From positions 1-42,136 of the forward strand of contig DYTG01000002.1 of the NCBI GenBank assembly GCA_020726085.1: a stretch of DNA of 42,136 nucleotides, written 5' to 3'. Below, one piece after another: positions 33,489-41,841 of this stretch. This DNA is from Sulfurovum sp. GTDB taxonomy: Bacteria > Campylobacterota > Campylobacteria > Campylobacterales > Sulfurovaceae. Position 1 is the first letter of the stretch; every line of letters starts with the position of its first letter. Both the position numbers and the translations under genes were made by a program. The notes below the pieces were generated by a model. It saw only the letters and a list, made by a program, of their open reading frames with translations. It was not told the origin of the DNA and ran no database searches.

Positions 33489-33839
33489 TTAGAGCATATT
33501 GCGTACTTCTTGTTCAAACTTATGCAGTTCACTCTTATCCAAACCTGTCACATGAGCCAATGGGAAGGTAAATGCCATTCCAGGGCTTTCAGGATTGTCC
33601 AAATCAAAATTGCTTCGTAAAGCTTTCATTACCTTGAGCGAGGTTCGTCGTGGCAAGATAAAAAACATCACCGAAACATTCTCTTCAAGTGTGAGACCAA
33701 AAAAGACCTTTTTCTCTTTGAGTCCGATATTGCGACCGTGCGTAATGGTCACGCCTCCCGCACCAGCCTCCTTTGCCACCTCAATGGCTCTCTCTTCATC
33801 TTTGTCTTGCACGACGGCGATTAATGCTGTAAATTTCAT
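33489..33839 (-). CDS. PII-like signalling protein linked to DUF1538
   Basis: The 116-residue protein has the ferredoxin-like PII pattern: MKFTALIAVVQDKDEERAIEVAKEAG, then GGVTITHGRN in the first T-loop flank, VSVMFFILPRR, and a C-terminal tail with AHVTGLDKSEL. The canonical T-loop uridylylation tyrosine of GlnB/GlnK is not evident, so it is a PII-like paralogue rather than a nitrogen regulator. Its ATG overlaps the stop of the DUF1538 gene (ATGA), so the two are translationally coupled. By analogy with GlnK-AmtB, it may gate the DUF1538 protein; untested. Confidence 0.82.
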   Translation of the reverse strand: MKFTALIAVVQDKDEERAIEVAKEAGAGGVTITHGRNIGLKEKKVFFGLTLEENVSVMFFILPRRTSLKVMKALRSNFDLDNPESPGMAFTFPLAHVTGLDKSELHKFEQEVRNML

Positions 33840-35341
33840 TCCATATTCCTCTTTTTATCAATGTGATACTGTGCATAAATTCCATAACCCATAACCGTAA
33901 TCATAGGAAAAAGCGATGCGAAAGCGATGAGTCCAAACCCATCTATCAAGGGATTTCTCCCCTCAATGTTTTGAGCTAGTCCCAATCCAAGGGCAGCTAC
34001 TAGCGGAACCGTTACCGTAGAAGTCGTTACCCCGCCGCTATCGTAAGCGATGGGAATAATAAATTTGGGAGCAAAATAGGTCATAATAACAACGATAATA
34101 TAACCTACAATAATATAATAGTGAATGGGGTCTCCCACAACAATTCGATACGAACCCAACGCAATACCAACCGCAACGCCCAAAGCTACAATGGCTCGAA
34201 GCACAAATTGTTTGATGTTGCCTTGACTAATCTCTTGTGCTTTGATAGCAATTGCCAGAAGTGCGGGCTCTGCCATGGTGGTCGAAAAACCAATCAAAAA
34301 GGCAAAGAGATAGATAAGTAGATTGTTGGACATCGATGTGAGTTGAAAAGCTATCGTCTCGCCAATCGGAAAGAGTCCCATCTCTAATCCAACGATGAAA
34401 GCATAAAGTCCCAAAATCACCATAGCGATACCCGAAATGATTTTGTGTAGGTGTTCAACGGGTTTGCGAATAATAATGTATTGAAAAAAGAAAATCACAA
34501 TCAAGATAGGGGCGACATCTTCAATCACCCCAAAAAGCCCCAAAATGCTCTCTTTGAGATCAAACTCATAGGCTTTAGCAGCACTCTTAACCGTTTCACT
34601 CACTACTGTAGCGATACTGCTTGTTTGTTCTACAAAATTGTAAACGTAAATCCCATAAGCTTGAACAAAAATCATGGGCGTTAGAGAAGCAAAAGCAATC
34701 AGTCCAAATCCATCTATAATAGGATTGCGTCCCTTGATACTCGAAGCTAGTCCAATCCCCAAAGCTGCTACAAGCGGTACAGTGACTGTTGAAGTGGTCA
34801 CCCCACCGCTATCGTAAGCGAGTCCAATAATCTCTTTGGGTGCAAAAAATGTCATTGCTACTACCATTATATAACCCGATATAATGTAGTATTGAATAGG
34901 GTGTCCTAATAGGATACGCAATACCCCCAATGCAATAGCAGATCCAACCGAAAGTGCTACGGTGATACGTAAAAATAGGGCATCAATCTTACCCTCACTT
35001 ATCGCTGCAGCTTTATCGGCGATAGCAATAAGGGCAGGTTCGGCAATGGTTGTCGAAAAGCCTATCGTAAAAGCAAAAATAAGCAACCAAAACAAAGAGC
35101 CTTTACGGGCAAAATCGGTCGCCAAATTCTCACCGATTGGAAAAATCCCAAGCTCAAGTCCACGGATAAAAAGAGCCAATCCAACGGCTACAATAATCAA
35201 TCCCACAACGATAGAGCTTAACCCCTCGGGGACGGCTTGAATAATGGCTATTTGAAAAAAAGCAACCACCAAAACAATAGGAAGTAGGTCTTTGAAAGAG
35301 TTTTTCAAATCACCGTAAAATATTTTTAAAGTCTCATACAT
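33836..35341 (-). CDS. DUF1538 integral membrane protein, internally duplicated
   Basis: The roughly 501-residue protein consists of two homologous halves of about 240 residues. Both contain GIFPIGE/GLFPIGE, GFSTTxAEPALxAIAxKA, AYDSGGVTTSTVTVPLVAAL and GFGLIAFASLxPMI, each within several membrane helices. The polar, glycine-serine-threonine motifs within helices repeated in both halves suggest an inverted or tandem repeat transporter fold. The substrate is unknown. The ATG at 35341 is used; a GTG one codon earlier is possible. A TATAAT stands eight to thirteen bases upstream, so the message may be nearly leaderless, or that box may serve nothing. It overlaps the PII-like gene. Confidence 0.85.
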   Translation of the reverse strand: MYETLKIFYGDLKNSFKDLLPIVLVVAFFQIAIIQAVPEGLSSIVVGLIIVAVGLALFIRGLELGIFPIGENLATDFARKGSLFWLLIFAFTIGFSTTIAEPALIAIADKAAAISEGKIDALFLRITVALSVGSAIALGVLRILLGHPIQYYIISGYIMVVAMTFFAPKEIIGLAYDSGGVTTSTVTVPLVAALGIGLASSIKGRNPIIDGFGLIAFASLTPMIFVQAYGIYVYNFVEQTSSIATVVSETVKSAAKAYEFDLKESILGLFGVIEDVAPILIVIFFFQYIIIRKPVEHLHKIISGIAMVILGLYAFIVGLEMGLFPIGETIAFQLTSMSNNLLIYLFAFLIGFSTTMAEPALLAIAIKAQEISQGNIKQFVLRAIVALGVAVGIALGSYRIVVGDPIHYYIIVGYIIVVIMTYFAPKFIIPIAYDSGGVTTSTVTVPLVAALGLGLAQNIEGRNPLIDGFGLIAFASLFPMITVMGYGIYAQYHIDKKRNME

Positions 35342-35389
35342 CACAAAATTATACCTTATTCAATCTAATAATTGCTTATCTATTCCAAA

Positions 35390-36241
35390 CTAGAGTTCAA
35401 TACAGCTTCCAACACCCGCACTTGTAAGTATCTCCAAAAGTACCGAATGCTCCAAGCGTCCATCAATAATATGAGCCTTTTTGACTCCCCCTTTGAGGGC
35501 ATGGATACACGCATCGACTTTGGGCACCATACCGCCGTGGATTGTCCCGTTGGCTTTGAGGGCGTTGCACTCTTGAATGCTTAGATTAGTGAGAAGATTT
35601 TTATCGTTATCAAGCACCCCTGGTGTATCGGTCAAAAAGAGAATCTTTCTAGCCCCCATCGCTACCGCCAAATGACTTGCTGCCAAATCAGCGTTGATGT
35701 TAAATCCACCGTATTGCGTACTAGCACTTCCTGCAATGGGTGCAATGACGGGTACAAAATTATCATTGATAATCTTATTGACTATTTCGGGATTGACGTG
35801 TTCTATCACTCCTGTGTAGCCAAAATTTTCAAAATCTTTGGGCATGGCTTCAAACAAATTGCCATCTTTTCCTGAAATACCAATCGCTTTGGTGCCTTGA
35901 TTGCTAAGCAAAGTGACGATCTCTTTGTTGATTTCACCGCTAAGTACCATCTCGGCAATTCTTAATACCTCTTTGGTAGTGACGCGTTGTCCATCGACAA
36001 ATTTTGTTTCGATATTGAGTTGGGTGAGCAAATCGGTAATGCTTTTGCCTCCTCCGTGTACGATGATAGGTTTTAGCCCCACAAGATGCAACAAAGCAAT
36101 ATCTTTGGCAAAGCTAAGCTTAAGCTCTTCACTTGTTTGAGCCGAACCGCCGTATTTGATGACGATTTTTTCATTGGAAAATTTTTTGATAAATGGCAAT
36201 GCCTCAAAAAGAGTTTTGACCGTTTCTATTTTGCTTTTCAA
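35390..36241 (-). CDS. argB: Acetylglutamate kinase
   Basis: ArgB phosphorylates N-acetylglutamate, the second step of arginine synthesis. The 283-residue protein shows IVIKYGGSAQTSEELK (nucleotide-binding lysine), PIIVHGGGKSI, RIAEMVLSGEINKEIV and GGFNINADLAASHLAVAM, all characteristic. An N-terminal helix of the arginine-sensitive hexameric type (starting with KIETVKTLFEALPFIKKF) suggests feedback inhibition by arginine. The start is a TTG with TAAGGAAGCGTGA in front. DUF1538 lies 45 bases downstream in the same direction. Confidence 0.95.
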   Translation of the reverse strand: MKSKIETVKTLFEALPFIKKFSNEKIVIKYGGSAQTSEELKLSFAKDIALLHLVGLKPIIVHGGGKSITDLLTQLNIETKFVDGQRVTTKEVLRIAEMVLSGEINKEIVTLLSNQGTKAIGISGKDGNLFEAMPKDFENFGYTGVIEHVNPEIVNKIINDNFVPVIAPIAGSASTQYGGFNINADLAASHLAVAMGARKILFLTDTPGVLDNDKNLLTNLSIQECNALKANGTIHGGMVPKVDACIHALKGGVKKAHIIDGRLEHSVLLEILTSAGVGSCIEL

Positions 36242-36810
36242 TCACGCTTCCTTAAATCAGATAAAATATGTATTTAATTATAGCATATCAGAGGAGGAGT
36301 TATCTTAAATTTACGGCTGAGGTGTTTTTTTATGAGTATATTGATGATCCCACTTCATTGTGCTATAATTATTTCTTCTCGTTCCACCTCTCCATTTCCA
36401 CCAAGCCTTGCATACCCTCATGATCTCTAGTGCTACTGTATCTCTAGTGTTTAGCCTCATCTACATAATGATTTGCTTTTTTATAAAACTATAATACCCC
36501 AACAAATAAAAACAACTTTTAATCAACACTCTAGCCAAAAAAACCTAGCTAAAGTGAAGATATTATAGTATTCTAACTACCATGAAAAAAACTACAAAAC
36601 ATAGTAATAAACCTATCCCCAATATTAGATAAAAACACTCAAACAACTGCTCTCTATGTTTATGAACCCACTCACGTATCGTATTTACAAATAAAAGTGC
36701 GTAACATCAGCTATAACTTCTCATTTGATAATTTTTTCTTACTTTCAAGTGAGTATCAAGGTAGCAAAATGTATAATTTCGTTACAATTTATGGGAAAAT
36801 AGGAGTATAT
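36242..36810. other. Long gene-poor stretch between argB and ispDF
   Basis: This 569-base AT-rich region contains no intact recognised gene. It holds the argB upstream sequence, a minus-strand frame of 49 codons at 36311-36460 (starting MRLNTRDTVALEIMRVCKAW) without a ribosome site, a minus-strand tail encoding a membrane helix (36563-36700), several TATAAT-like boxes (for example GCTATAATTATT near 36360), and the ribosome site AGGAG of ispDF at its right end. It looks like decayed sequence rather than a defined element. Confidence 0.5.
36563..36700 (-). pseudogene. C-terminal remnant of a small membrane protein
   Basis: After an in-frame stop the minus-strand frame reads CYALLFVNTIREWVHKHREQ, then LFECFYLILGIGLLLCFVVF and ends FMVVRIL, with TAA at 36563-36565. 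The amphipathic stretch followed by one hydrophobic helix looks like a true protein end, but there is no usable start codon or ribosome site. No family is recognised. Confidence 0.25.
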
Positions 36811-37941
36811 TTGTCTGATATAACCGTGATACTGCTTAGTGCTGGGAACGCAACACGTTTTCGTAGCGATAAAACGACACACTATCCCAAAAAGCAGTGG
36901 CTCTACAGTGGCAACCAACCCTTATGGTTGCACGTTGCCAAAGAGTTTGAGGCATTAGGATTTGATGATATTGTGGTAGTTGCAGCACAAGAGGAGCTTG
37001 AGTATATGCAAAGTTTTGCAACCTATCGCTTTGTGAAGGGCGGTGACACTCGTCAAGCTTCGCTTACTTATGCTCTCAAAAACGTCGAGAGCGACTATGT
37101 GCTTGTCAATGACACAGCTCGATGTTGTATTGATGGGGCAATGATAGAGCGTATTATGTATGCCAAGGGCGATTGTGTTGTGCCTGTACTCAACGCTGTC
37201 GATACACTCTACTACGATGCAAAGCCACTGGAGCGTGAACGTGTAAAAATGATACAAACTCCTCAAAAAAGCAACACCCAACGACTCAAAGAGGCATTGG
37301 CACAAGGGAGAGACTTTAGCGATGAGAGTTCGGCTATTGCTTCTATGGGTGGAGAGGTTGTCTTTGTGGAGGGCTCACCTCTTGCTCATAAACTCACTCT
37401 CATCAGTGATTTAAGCCAACTCCCCTGTCTTAGCGTACCAGCTCCTACACAATTTGTAGGTTTTGGAGTCGATATTCACCCCTTTGAAGCGGGTAAAACG
37501 ATGAAATTGTGCGGTGTTGCCATTGATAGCGTTGATTTTGGCTTCCAAGCCCACAGCGATGGCGATGTGGCGATTCATGCACTTATTGATGCCCTTTTGG
37601 GAGCTTGTGGGATGGGTGATATTGGAATGCTCTATCCCGATAGCGATCATCAATACGCCAATATCGATTCAACGATTTTGCTTGTCGATACGGTGGCTAA
37701 GATACGCTCCGTTGGCTTTGCAATTATCAATGTCGATATGACGATTATGGCACAAACACCCCGACTTCTACCCTACAAAGAGGCGATGAAGCAGAGGCTT
37801 TCGCAACTCCTAGCAATCGAAAAACGCTACATCAATATCAAAGCTACCACAGCGGAAAAACTGGGCTTTGTGGGACGAAAAGAGGGAGTAATGGTACAAG
37901 CTGTTGCCAATCTACACTATTTTGATTGGAGTAAGATATGA
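36811..37941 (+). CDS. ispDF: Bifunctional IspD/IspF enzyme of the MEP isoprenoid pathway
   Basis: The fusion carries out CTP-dependent cytidylylation of methylerythritol phosphate (IspD) and cyclisation to MEcPP (IspF). From the TTG at 36811 the protein has 376 residues. The IspD part (1-210) begins SDITVILLSAGNATRF with the nucleotide-binding loop, followed by VNDTARCCI and ESSAIASMG. The IspF part (about 215-376) has GFGVDIHPFEAG with the metal-binding Asp and His, AHSDGDVAIHALIDALLGA, and KATTAEKLGFVGRKEG. The TTG is chosen because AATAGGAG precedes it and IspD proteins start here; a longer in-frame ATG at 36697 would add 38 unlike residues. The fusion is typical of Campylobacterota. It overlaps the regulator gene by four bases. 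Confidence 0.93.
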   Translation: MSDITVILLSAGNATRFRSDKTTHYPKKQWLYSGNQPLWLHVAKEFEALGFDDIVVVAAQEELEYMQSFATYRFVKGGDTRQASLTYALKNVESDYVLVNDTARCCIDGAMIERIMYAKGDCVVPVLNAVDTLYYDAKPLERERVKMIQTPQKSNTQRLKEALAQGRDFSDESSAIASMGGEVVFVEGSPLAHKLTLISDLSQLPCLSVPAPTQFVGFGVDIHPFEAGKTMKLCGVAIDSVDFGFQAHSDGDVAIHALIDALLGACGMGDIGMLYPDSDHQYANIDSTILLVDTVAKIRSVGFAIINVDMTIMAQTPRLLPYKEAMKQRLSQLLAIEKRYINIKATTAEKLGFVGRKEGVMVQAVANLHYFDWSKI

Positions 37942-38819
37942 AAATAGTAATAGTAGAAAATGAGCTTTATTTGGCTCAAAGTATCGCTTCAAAGCTTCTT
38001 GATAGCGGATTTAATACCGAGATTTTTACTACCGTCAAGGAGGCGTTGGAGTCTAGTGGGGATATCTATCTGCTCTCTACCAATCTCCCTGGGCAAAACT
38101 TCTTTCCGCTTATTACCAAATTTAAAAACAAAATCATCATTTTGATGGTCAATTACATCAACAACAACACCGTAAGCGAACCTTTGGAACTAGGAGCCAA
38201 GGATTATATCGTTAAGCCCTTTAAAATCGAAGAGTTGTTACGCAAAATCAACCACTATCAAGAGTATCAAAAGCATCAAATCAAAGGAGAACTATTTGTA
38301 TCTTATACCGATAATTTACTCAAAGAATTGACGTACAATTTTGATATTGATAGTGTTGGACTACCGCTTGTCATTGAGACCAACTACCAACGCCTTGCCG
38401 ATAAGATAGTTTTTGATTACGCCAAAGCCCACAACTACACCCTTATCTATATTCCACTCACCCATCCCAATTGGGTCAAAATGATAGAAAAAAGCAACCC
38501 CCAATACATGCTTTATATTTGCGATATAGAAATTCTCAAAAAAGTTGAAAAAACCCAACTCTTTAAAACATTAGATGGGTATAATTTTATTATATCAACC
38601 ACTTCTGGCGTGGAGACACCCTATCGTTGTGTCTCTATCATCAGTGAATCAAAGCTCTACGATCAAAATGAGATATTAACCATTGACGACTATGTTAAAT
38701 TCATCGTTACCAATTTTCAATATCAATTTCCCGATACAGAGCTATCCAAACAATTAGGCATATCACGCAAAAGTTTATGGGAAAAGAGAAAGAAGTATGG
38801 AATCTTCAAGAAAAAATAG
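37938..38819 (+). CDS. HP1021/Cj1608-type atypical orphan response regulator
   Basis: The 293-residue protein has a receiver-like domain (1-115), a middle region (about 130-250) and a C-terminal Fis-type helix-turn-helix (ELSKQLGISRKSLWEKRKK). The acidic pocket is altered (VENE), and the phosphorylation site reads YLLSTNLPG, with no Asp; the lysine in YIVKPF remains. This matches the atypical, phosphorylation-independent regulators HP1021 of Helicobacter and Cj1608 of Campylobacter, which follow ispDF in those genomes and are reported to affect chromosome replication initiation and stress responses. The start overlaps ispDF by four bases and its end overlaps the Sat-like gene by 23 bases. Assignment rests on architecture and gene order. 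Confidence 0.83.
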   Translation: MKIVIVENELYLAQSIASKLLDSGFNTEIFTTVKEALESSGDIYLLSTNLPGQNFFPLITKFKNKIIILMVNYINNNTVSEPLELGAKDYIVKPFKIEELLRKINHYQEYQKHQIKGELFVSYTDNLLKELTYNFDIDSVGLPLVIETNYQRLADKIVFDYAKAHNYTLIYIPLTHPNWVKMIEKSNPQYMLYICDIEILKKVEKTQLFKTLDGYNFIISTTSGVETPYRCVSIISESKLYDQNEILTIDDYVKFIVTNFQYQFPDTELSKQLGISRKSLWEKRKKYGIFKKK

Positions 38820-39987
38820 TTCAATTTATATCGATACTGAAGCCCTATCGACTTTGGCACTCGTACAAGAGGGGCTTATTGCTCCTGTGGAGGGGCTTAT
38901 GAGCAAAGCCCAAGCTGATAAGGTCAATGAGACCAAAATATTCAAAGGCGTTCCGTTTCCTTTTTCGTTTATTTTGGCTCCTAGTGGAACGCAAAACAAA
39001 AAAACATTGGCAAAGCTCAAAAAAGCTCAAACCATCGATTTGGTTTCCAATAAGAAAAAAGTAGGAGAGCTTCAGGTGCAAGAGACCTTTGCCATCGACC
39101 CTACCCAACGTCTCCACCGAATCTACGGCACAAGCGACCCCTCGCATCCTGGAGTCAAAAATACCATGGCACGGCTAGGTGAACGGGCGTTGTGCGGCAA
39201 ATACCGTGTGGAGTATCCCATGATAAGCGATACCAAATACAAAGTCACGCAAGTGATAGAGCGAACGGGAGCTAAAAAAATATCCGCCATAATGCTCGCT
39301 GCCAATCCGCTCAATCGTGCGCATGAACGCATGATACGCCAAACGCTCAACGGTTGCGATTTACTCATTATCTTTTTGCGTAAACCCTTCACTAAAGAGG
39401 GGCTTGATTACGCTATTCGTGAAAAGGCCCTCAATGCCTTTATCGACAACTATTTGCCTCGTGACAAAGTCATTGTGATACCTTTTGAAAATACCTATAT
39501 CTTTGCAGGATACAATGAGCTGATTTTGGATGCCCTACTTGCCAAAAACTACGGATGCAATAAGCTCGTAGTAGGAAGAAACCACGCGGGATTGGGGCTG
39601 CACTTCGATAAAGATGGATTCAATACCATTTTTGATACATTCAAAACCATTGATATAGAGATTGAGATGGTCGATGAGTACGTCTATTGCAATATTTGCA
39701 ACACTTTGGTGAGTCTCCAAACCTGCCCTCATGGGCAACACCACCATGTCCACTACCACTCCGATTCGATCATGAAGCTTATCCAAAGCGGTATCATTCC
39801 TCCTACTATCTTGGTACGCAAAGAGGTGAGTGCGAGTATCCTAGTGGCACTTTTTCCCAATCGCTTTGAGAACCTACTTGATCTCTACTACTCACTTATG
39901 CCCGATAATGGACTCATCGAAGAGAAAAAGGAAGAGGAGTTTTATATCAAGCTTATGGAGCTGTATAAAACGACATCGTTAAGCTAA
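38797..39987 (+). CDS. ATP sulfurylase (Sat)-like protein with altered active-site motif
   Basis: The 396-residue protein has the Sat layout: a PUA-like N-terminal domain (about 1-170) and the nucleotidyltransferase domain (about 175-390). In true ATP sulfurylases the substrate loop is QTRNPxHRAH; here it reads LAANPLNRAH, so the key Arg and first His are replaced, and GRDHAG reads GRNHAG. A zinc-type C-C-C-H set is present (YCNICNTL with CPHGQHHH). Activity toward sulfate is therefore doubtful, and it may use another substrate or be regulatory. The ATG at 38797 overlaps the regulator gene. The same order (ispDF, regulator, Sat-like, pgpA) is found in Campylobacter jejuni. Confidence 0.8.
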   Translation: MESSRKNSSIYIDTEALSTLALVQEGLIAPVEGLMSKAQADKVNETKIFKGVPFPFSFILAPSGTQNKKTLAKLKKAQTIDLVSNKKKVGELQVQETFAIDPTQRLHRIYGTSDPSHPGVKNTMARLGERALCGKYRVEYPMISDTKYKVTQVIERTGAKKISAIMLAANPLNRAHERMIRQTLNGCDLLIIFLRKPFTKEGLDYAIREKALNAFIDNYLPRDKVIVIPFENTYIFAGYNELILDALLAKNYGCNKLVVGRNHAGLGLHFDKDGFNTIFDTFKTIDIEIEMVDEYVYCNICNTLVSLQTCPHGQHHHVHYHSDSIMKLIQSGIIPPTILVRKEVSASILVALFPNRFENLLDLYYSLMPDNGLIEEKKEEEFYIKLMELYKTTSLS

Positions 39988-39998
39988 AGGAGTCTTGA

Positions 39999-40490
39999 TT
40001 GAACGTACAAAAACTATTTCTTACCTTTTTTGGTTCAGGTCTAGCACCCAAGGCACCTGGTACTTTTGGGACGTTGGCGGCTTTGCCTTTTGGGGTTGTT
40101 GTGTTGTACTATTTGGGTATGGATTCGCTTTTTATGCTTACGTTTGCTGTGACGATTATTGGAGTGCTTGAAATCAATAAATACGAAAAATTGACAGGCA
40201 AACATGATCAAAAAGAGATCGTCATTGATGAAGCCGTAGGGATATGGATAACGCTTATGATAGCCTATGCAACGCTTGAACAACACTCCTTTGCCTATGC
40301 CAAGCCCTTTGCTATTGTGCTAAGTTTTGCTCTTTTTAGGCTCTTTGATATATGGAAACCCTCGACGATAGGGTGGATTGATAGAGAAATCAAGGGGGGT
40401 TTGGGTGTCATGGGCGATGATATTTTAGCGGGAATTGCTGCGGGTGTGATGAGTGCTTCGATAATTATCGGAGTTGCCAAAGCTCTTTAG
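39999..40490 (+). CDS. pgpA: Phosphatidylglycerophosphatase A
   Basis: PgpA removes the phosphate from phosphatidylglycerophosphate to give phosphatidylglycerol at the inner membrane. The 163-residue protein has the PgpA elements: FFGSGLAPKAPGTFGTLAAL at the N-terminus, EIVIDEAVGIWITLM (conserved acidic residues), FRLFDIWKP, and GVMGDDILAGIAAG near the C-terminus (catalytic DD). About four membrane segments are predicted. The start is TTG at 39999 with AAAGGAG seven bases before. It is 11 bases after the Sat-like gene and 11 before the kinase gene, so all are probably one transcript. Confidence 0.92.
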   Translation: MNVQKLFLTFFGSGLAPKAPGTFGTLAALPFGVVVLYYLGMDSLFMLTFAVTIIGVLEINKYEKLTGKHDQKEIVIDEAVGIWITLMIAYATLEQHSFAYAKPFAIVLSFALFRLFDIWKPSTIGWIDREIKGGLGVMGDDILAGIAAGVMSASIIIGVAKAL

Positions 40491-40501
40491 GGAGGGGTGG
40501 A

Positions 40502-41554
40502 ATGTTTGAAAAACCCAAATTAACCGAATATGTAATGGCACGAGTGATTAGTATTGCTATTTTTATTATCATCATTGCAGGGATATTTGCCTCTATTGTT
40601 TTCCCTGAGCGTTATATCGTACTTGATTTGTTGTTTTTAACGGTTGCACTTAGCATTCTTATTTATGCTGTCTATATTATGATTGAGCGATTGGAGTTTA
40701 AGCTCAACCGTATCAATCGCCACCTTGTCGAACTTACAGACAACAGCGACCCCGATAATCATACCTTTTTTTTCACCCGTGAGTTTGAAAATATCAACCA
40801 AAACCTCATTGAGATACTCAGACAAGCCCGTAAACGCTACAGTGACAAACAAAAATACAATCTCAAACTCAAAATCAAAAATCAACAACGCAGCGACATT
40901 TTAGCCGCCATTGCACATGAGTTTCGCAATCCTATCTCCTCGATTATGGGATACTCGCAAACGCTTATCGAAGATGAGATGATAGCCCCTGTACTCAAAA
41001 AGAAGTTTTTGCAAAAAATCTACAACAATTCAACCAAAATTGAAGAGATTTTGAGTCGTTTGCTACTCTGGAATCACTTTGAGAGCGGACAAATGCAGTT
41101 GCAAATCTCCCATTTTGATTTGTTTAAACTTACCCAAGATACCATTACCCAACTCCAAGAGAAATACAAAGAGCGTGAGGTTGCCATTGAGACACCCCAG
41201 AGCATCAAGATGAGGGCTGATCGCACCATGATAGAGATTGTATTGAAAAATTTAATCGAAAATGCACTAAAATACTCCAAAGAAAAAGTATGGGTTCGTA
41301 TCGACAATGTCTCTATTTTTGTTATCGACCAAGGAATAGGTATCTCTCCTACCAAAATCAAAAAGGTAACCAAGAAGTTTTACCGTACAGGTGACCATGA
41401 TTGGGACAACTCAATGGGATTGGGACTTTCGATTGTCAAAAATATCCTCAAAATGCACGGATGGAAGCTCCAAATCCAAAGCCAAGAGGATAGAGGATCA
41501 AAATTTGGCTTTGATTTTAGCACCCCAATACTCTACGAAAAGGAAAAATCGTGA
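40502..41554 (+). CDS. Membrane sensor histidine kinase
   Basis: The 350-residue protein has two N-terminal membrane helices (about 12-32 and 40-60) with a very short periplasmic loop, a coiled-coil linker, a DHp domain with the phosphoacceptor His in AAIAHEFRNPISSIMGYSQT (about residue 140), and an HATPase domain with all boxes: NLIENALKYS (N), DQGIGI (G1), FYRTG (F) and SMGLGLSIV (G2). It should autophosphorylate. No conventional response regulator is adjacent; the nearest regulator (37938-38819) lacks the phosphorylation Asp. The minimal sensor region suggests that it senses membrane state or works with another protein. It follows pgpA and overlaps the Dabb gene (GTGA). Confidence 0.88.
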   Translation: MFEKPKLTEYVMARVISIAIFIIIIAGIFASIVFPERYIVLDLLFLTVALSILIYAVYIMIERLEFKLNRINRHLVELTDNSDPDNHTFFFTREFENINQNLIEILRQARKRYSDKQKYNLKLKIKNQQRSDILAAIAHEFRNPISSIMGYSQTLIEDEMIAPVLKKKFLQKIYNNSTKIEEILSRLLLWNHFESGQMQLQISHFDLFKLTQDTITQLQEKYKEREVAIETPQSIKMRADRTMIEIVLKNLIENALKYSKEKVWVRIDNVSIFVIDQGIGISPTKIKKVTKKFYRTGDHDWDNSMGLGLSIVKNILKMHGWKLQIQSQEDRGSKFGFDFSTPILYEKEKS

Positions 41555-41841
41555 TTATTCACATTGTAATGTTTAAATTTAACAAAACCAACAAAGAAGC
41601 ACACATCAATAAAGCAACTCAAATGCTTAGCGATTTGGCTTACAGCGTACCAACGCTCAACTCCATAGAGATAGGCAAAGATTTCTCCAACCAAGAGCGT
41701 TCGATGGATCTTGTCATTACAACTACGTTTGATACCCAAGAGGCTCTAAACGCCTATGCCATCCACCCCGCACATCTCAAAGTCGTAGAGTTTATCAAAG
41801 CCGCCACGGAGTACTCTAGGGTGGTTGATTATGAGAGGTAG
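41551..41841 (+). CDS. Dabb (stress-responsive alpha/beta-barrel) domain protein
   Basis: The 96-residue protein is a single Dabb domain: MIIHIVMFKFNKTNKEAHIN, MDLVITTTFDTQEALNAYAI and HPAHLKVVEFIKA are the conserved blocks. Dabb proteins form dimeric ferredoxin-like barrels; several are stress-induced, but the reaction is usually unknown. The start is a GTG that overlaps the kinase stop in GTGA, so it is translated with the kinase. It ends the run that starts with ispDF. Confidence 0.88.
   Translation: MIIHIVMFKFNKTNKEAHINKATQMLSDLAYSVPTLNSIEIGKDFSNQERSMDLVITTTFDTQEALNAYAIHPAHLKVVEFIKAATEYSRVVDYER

Noticed and set aside
36697..36810. Longer IspDF start at the upstream ATG
   Set aside because: The extra 38 residues do not resemble IspD, while TTG at 36811 has an AGGAG site at the right distance.
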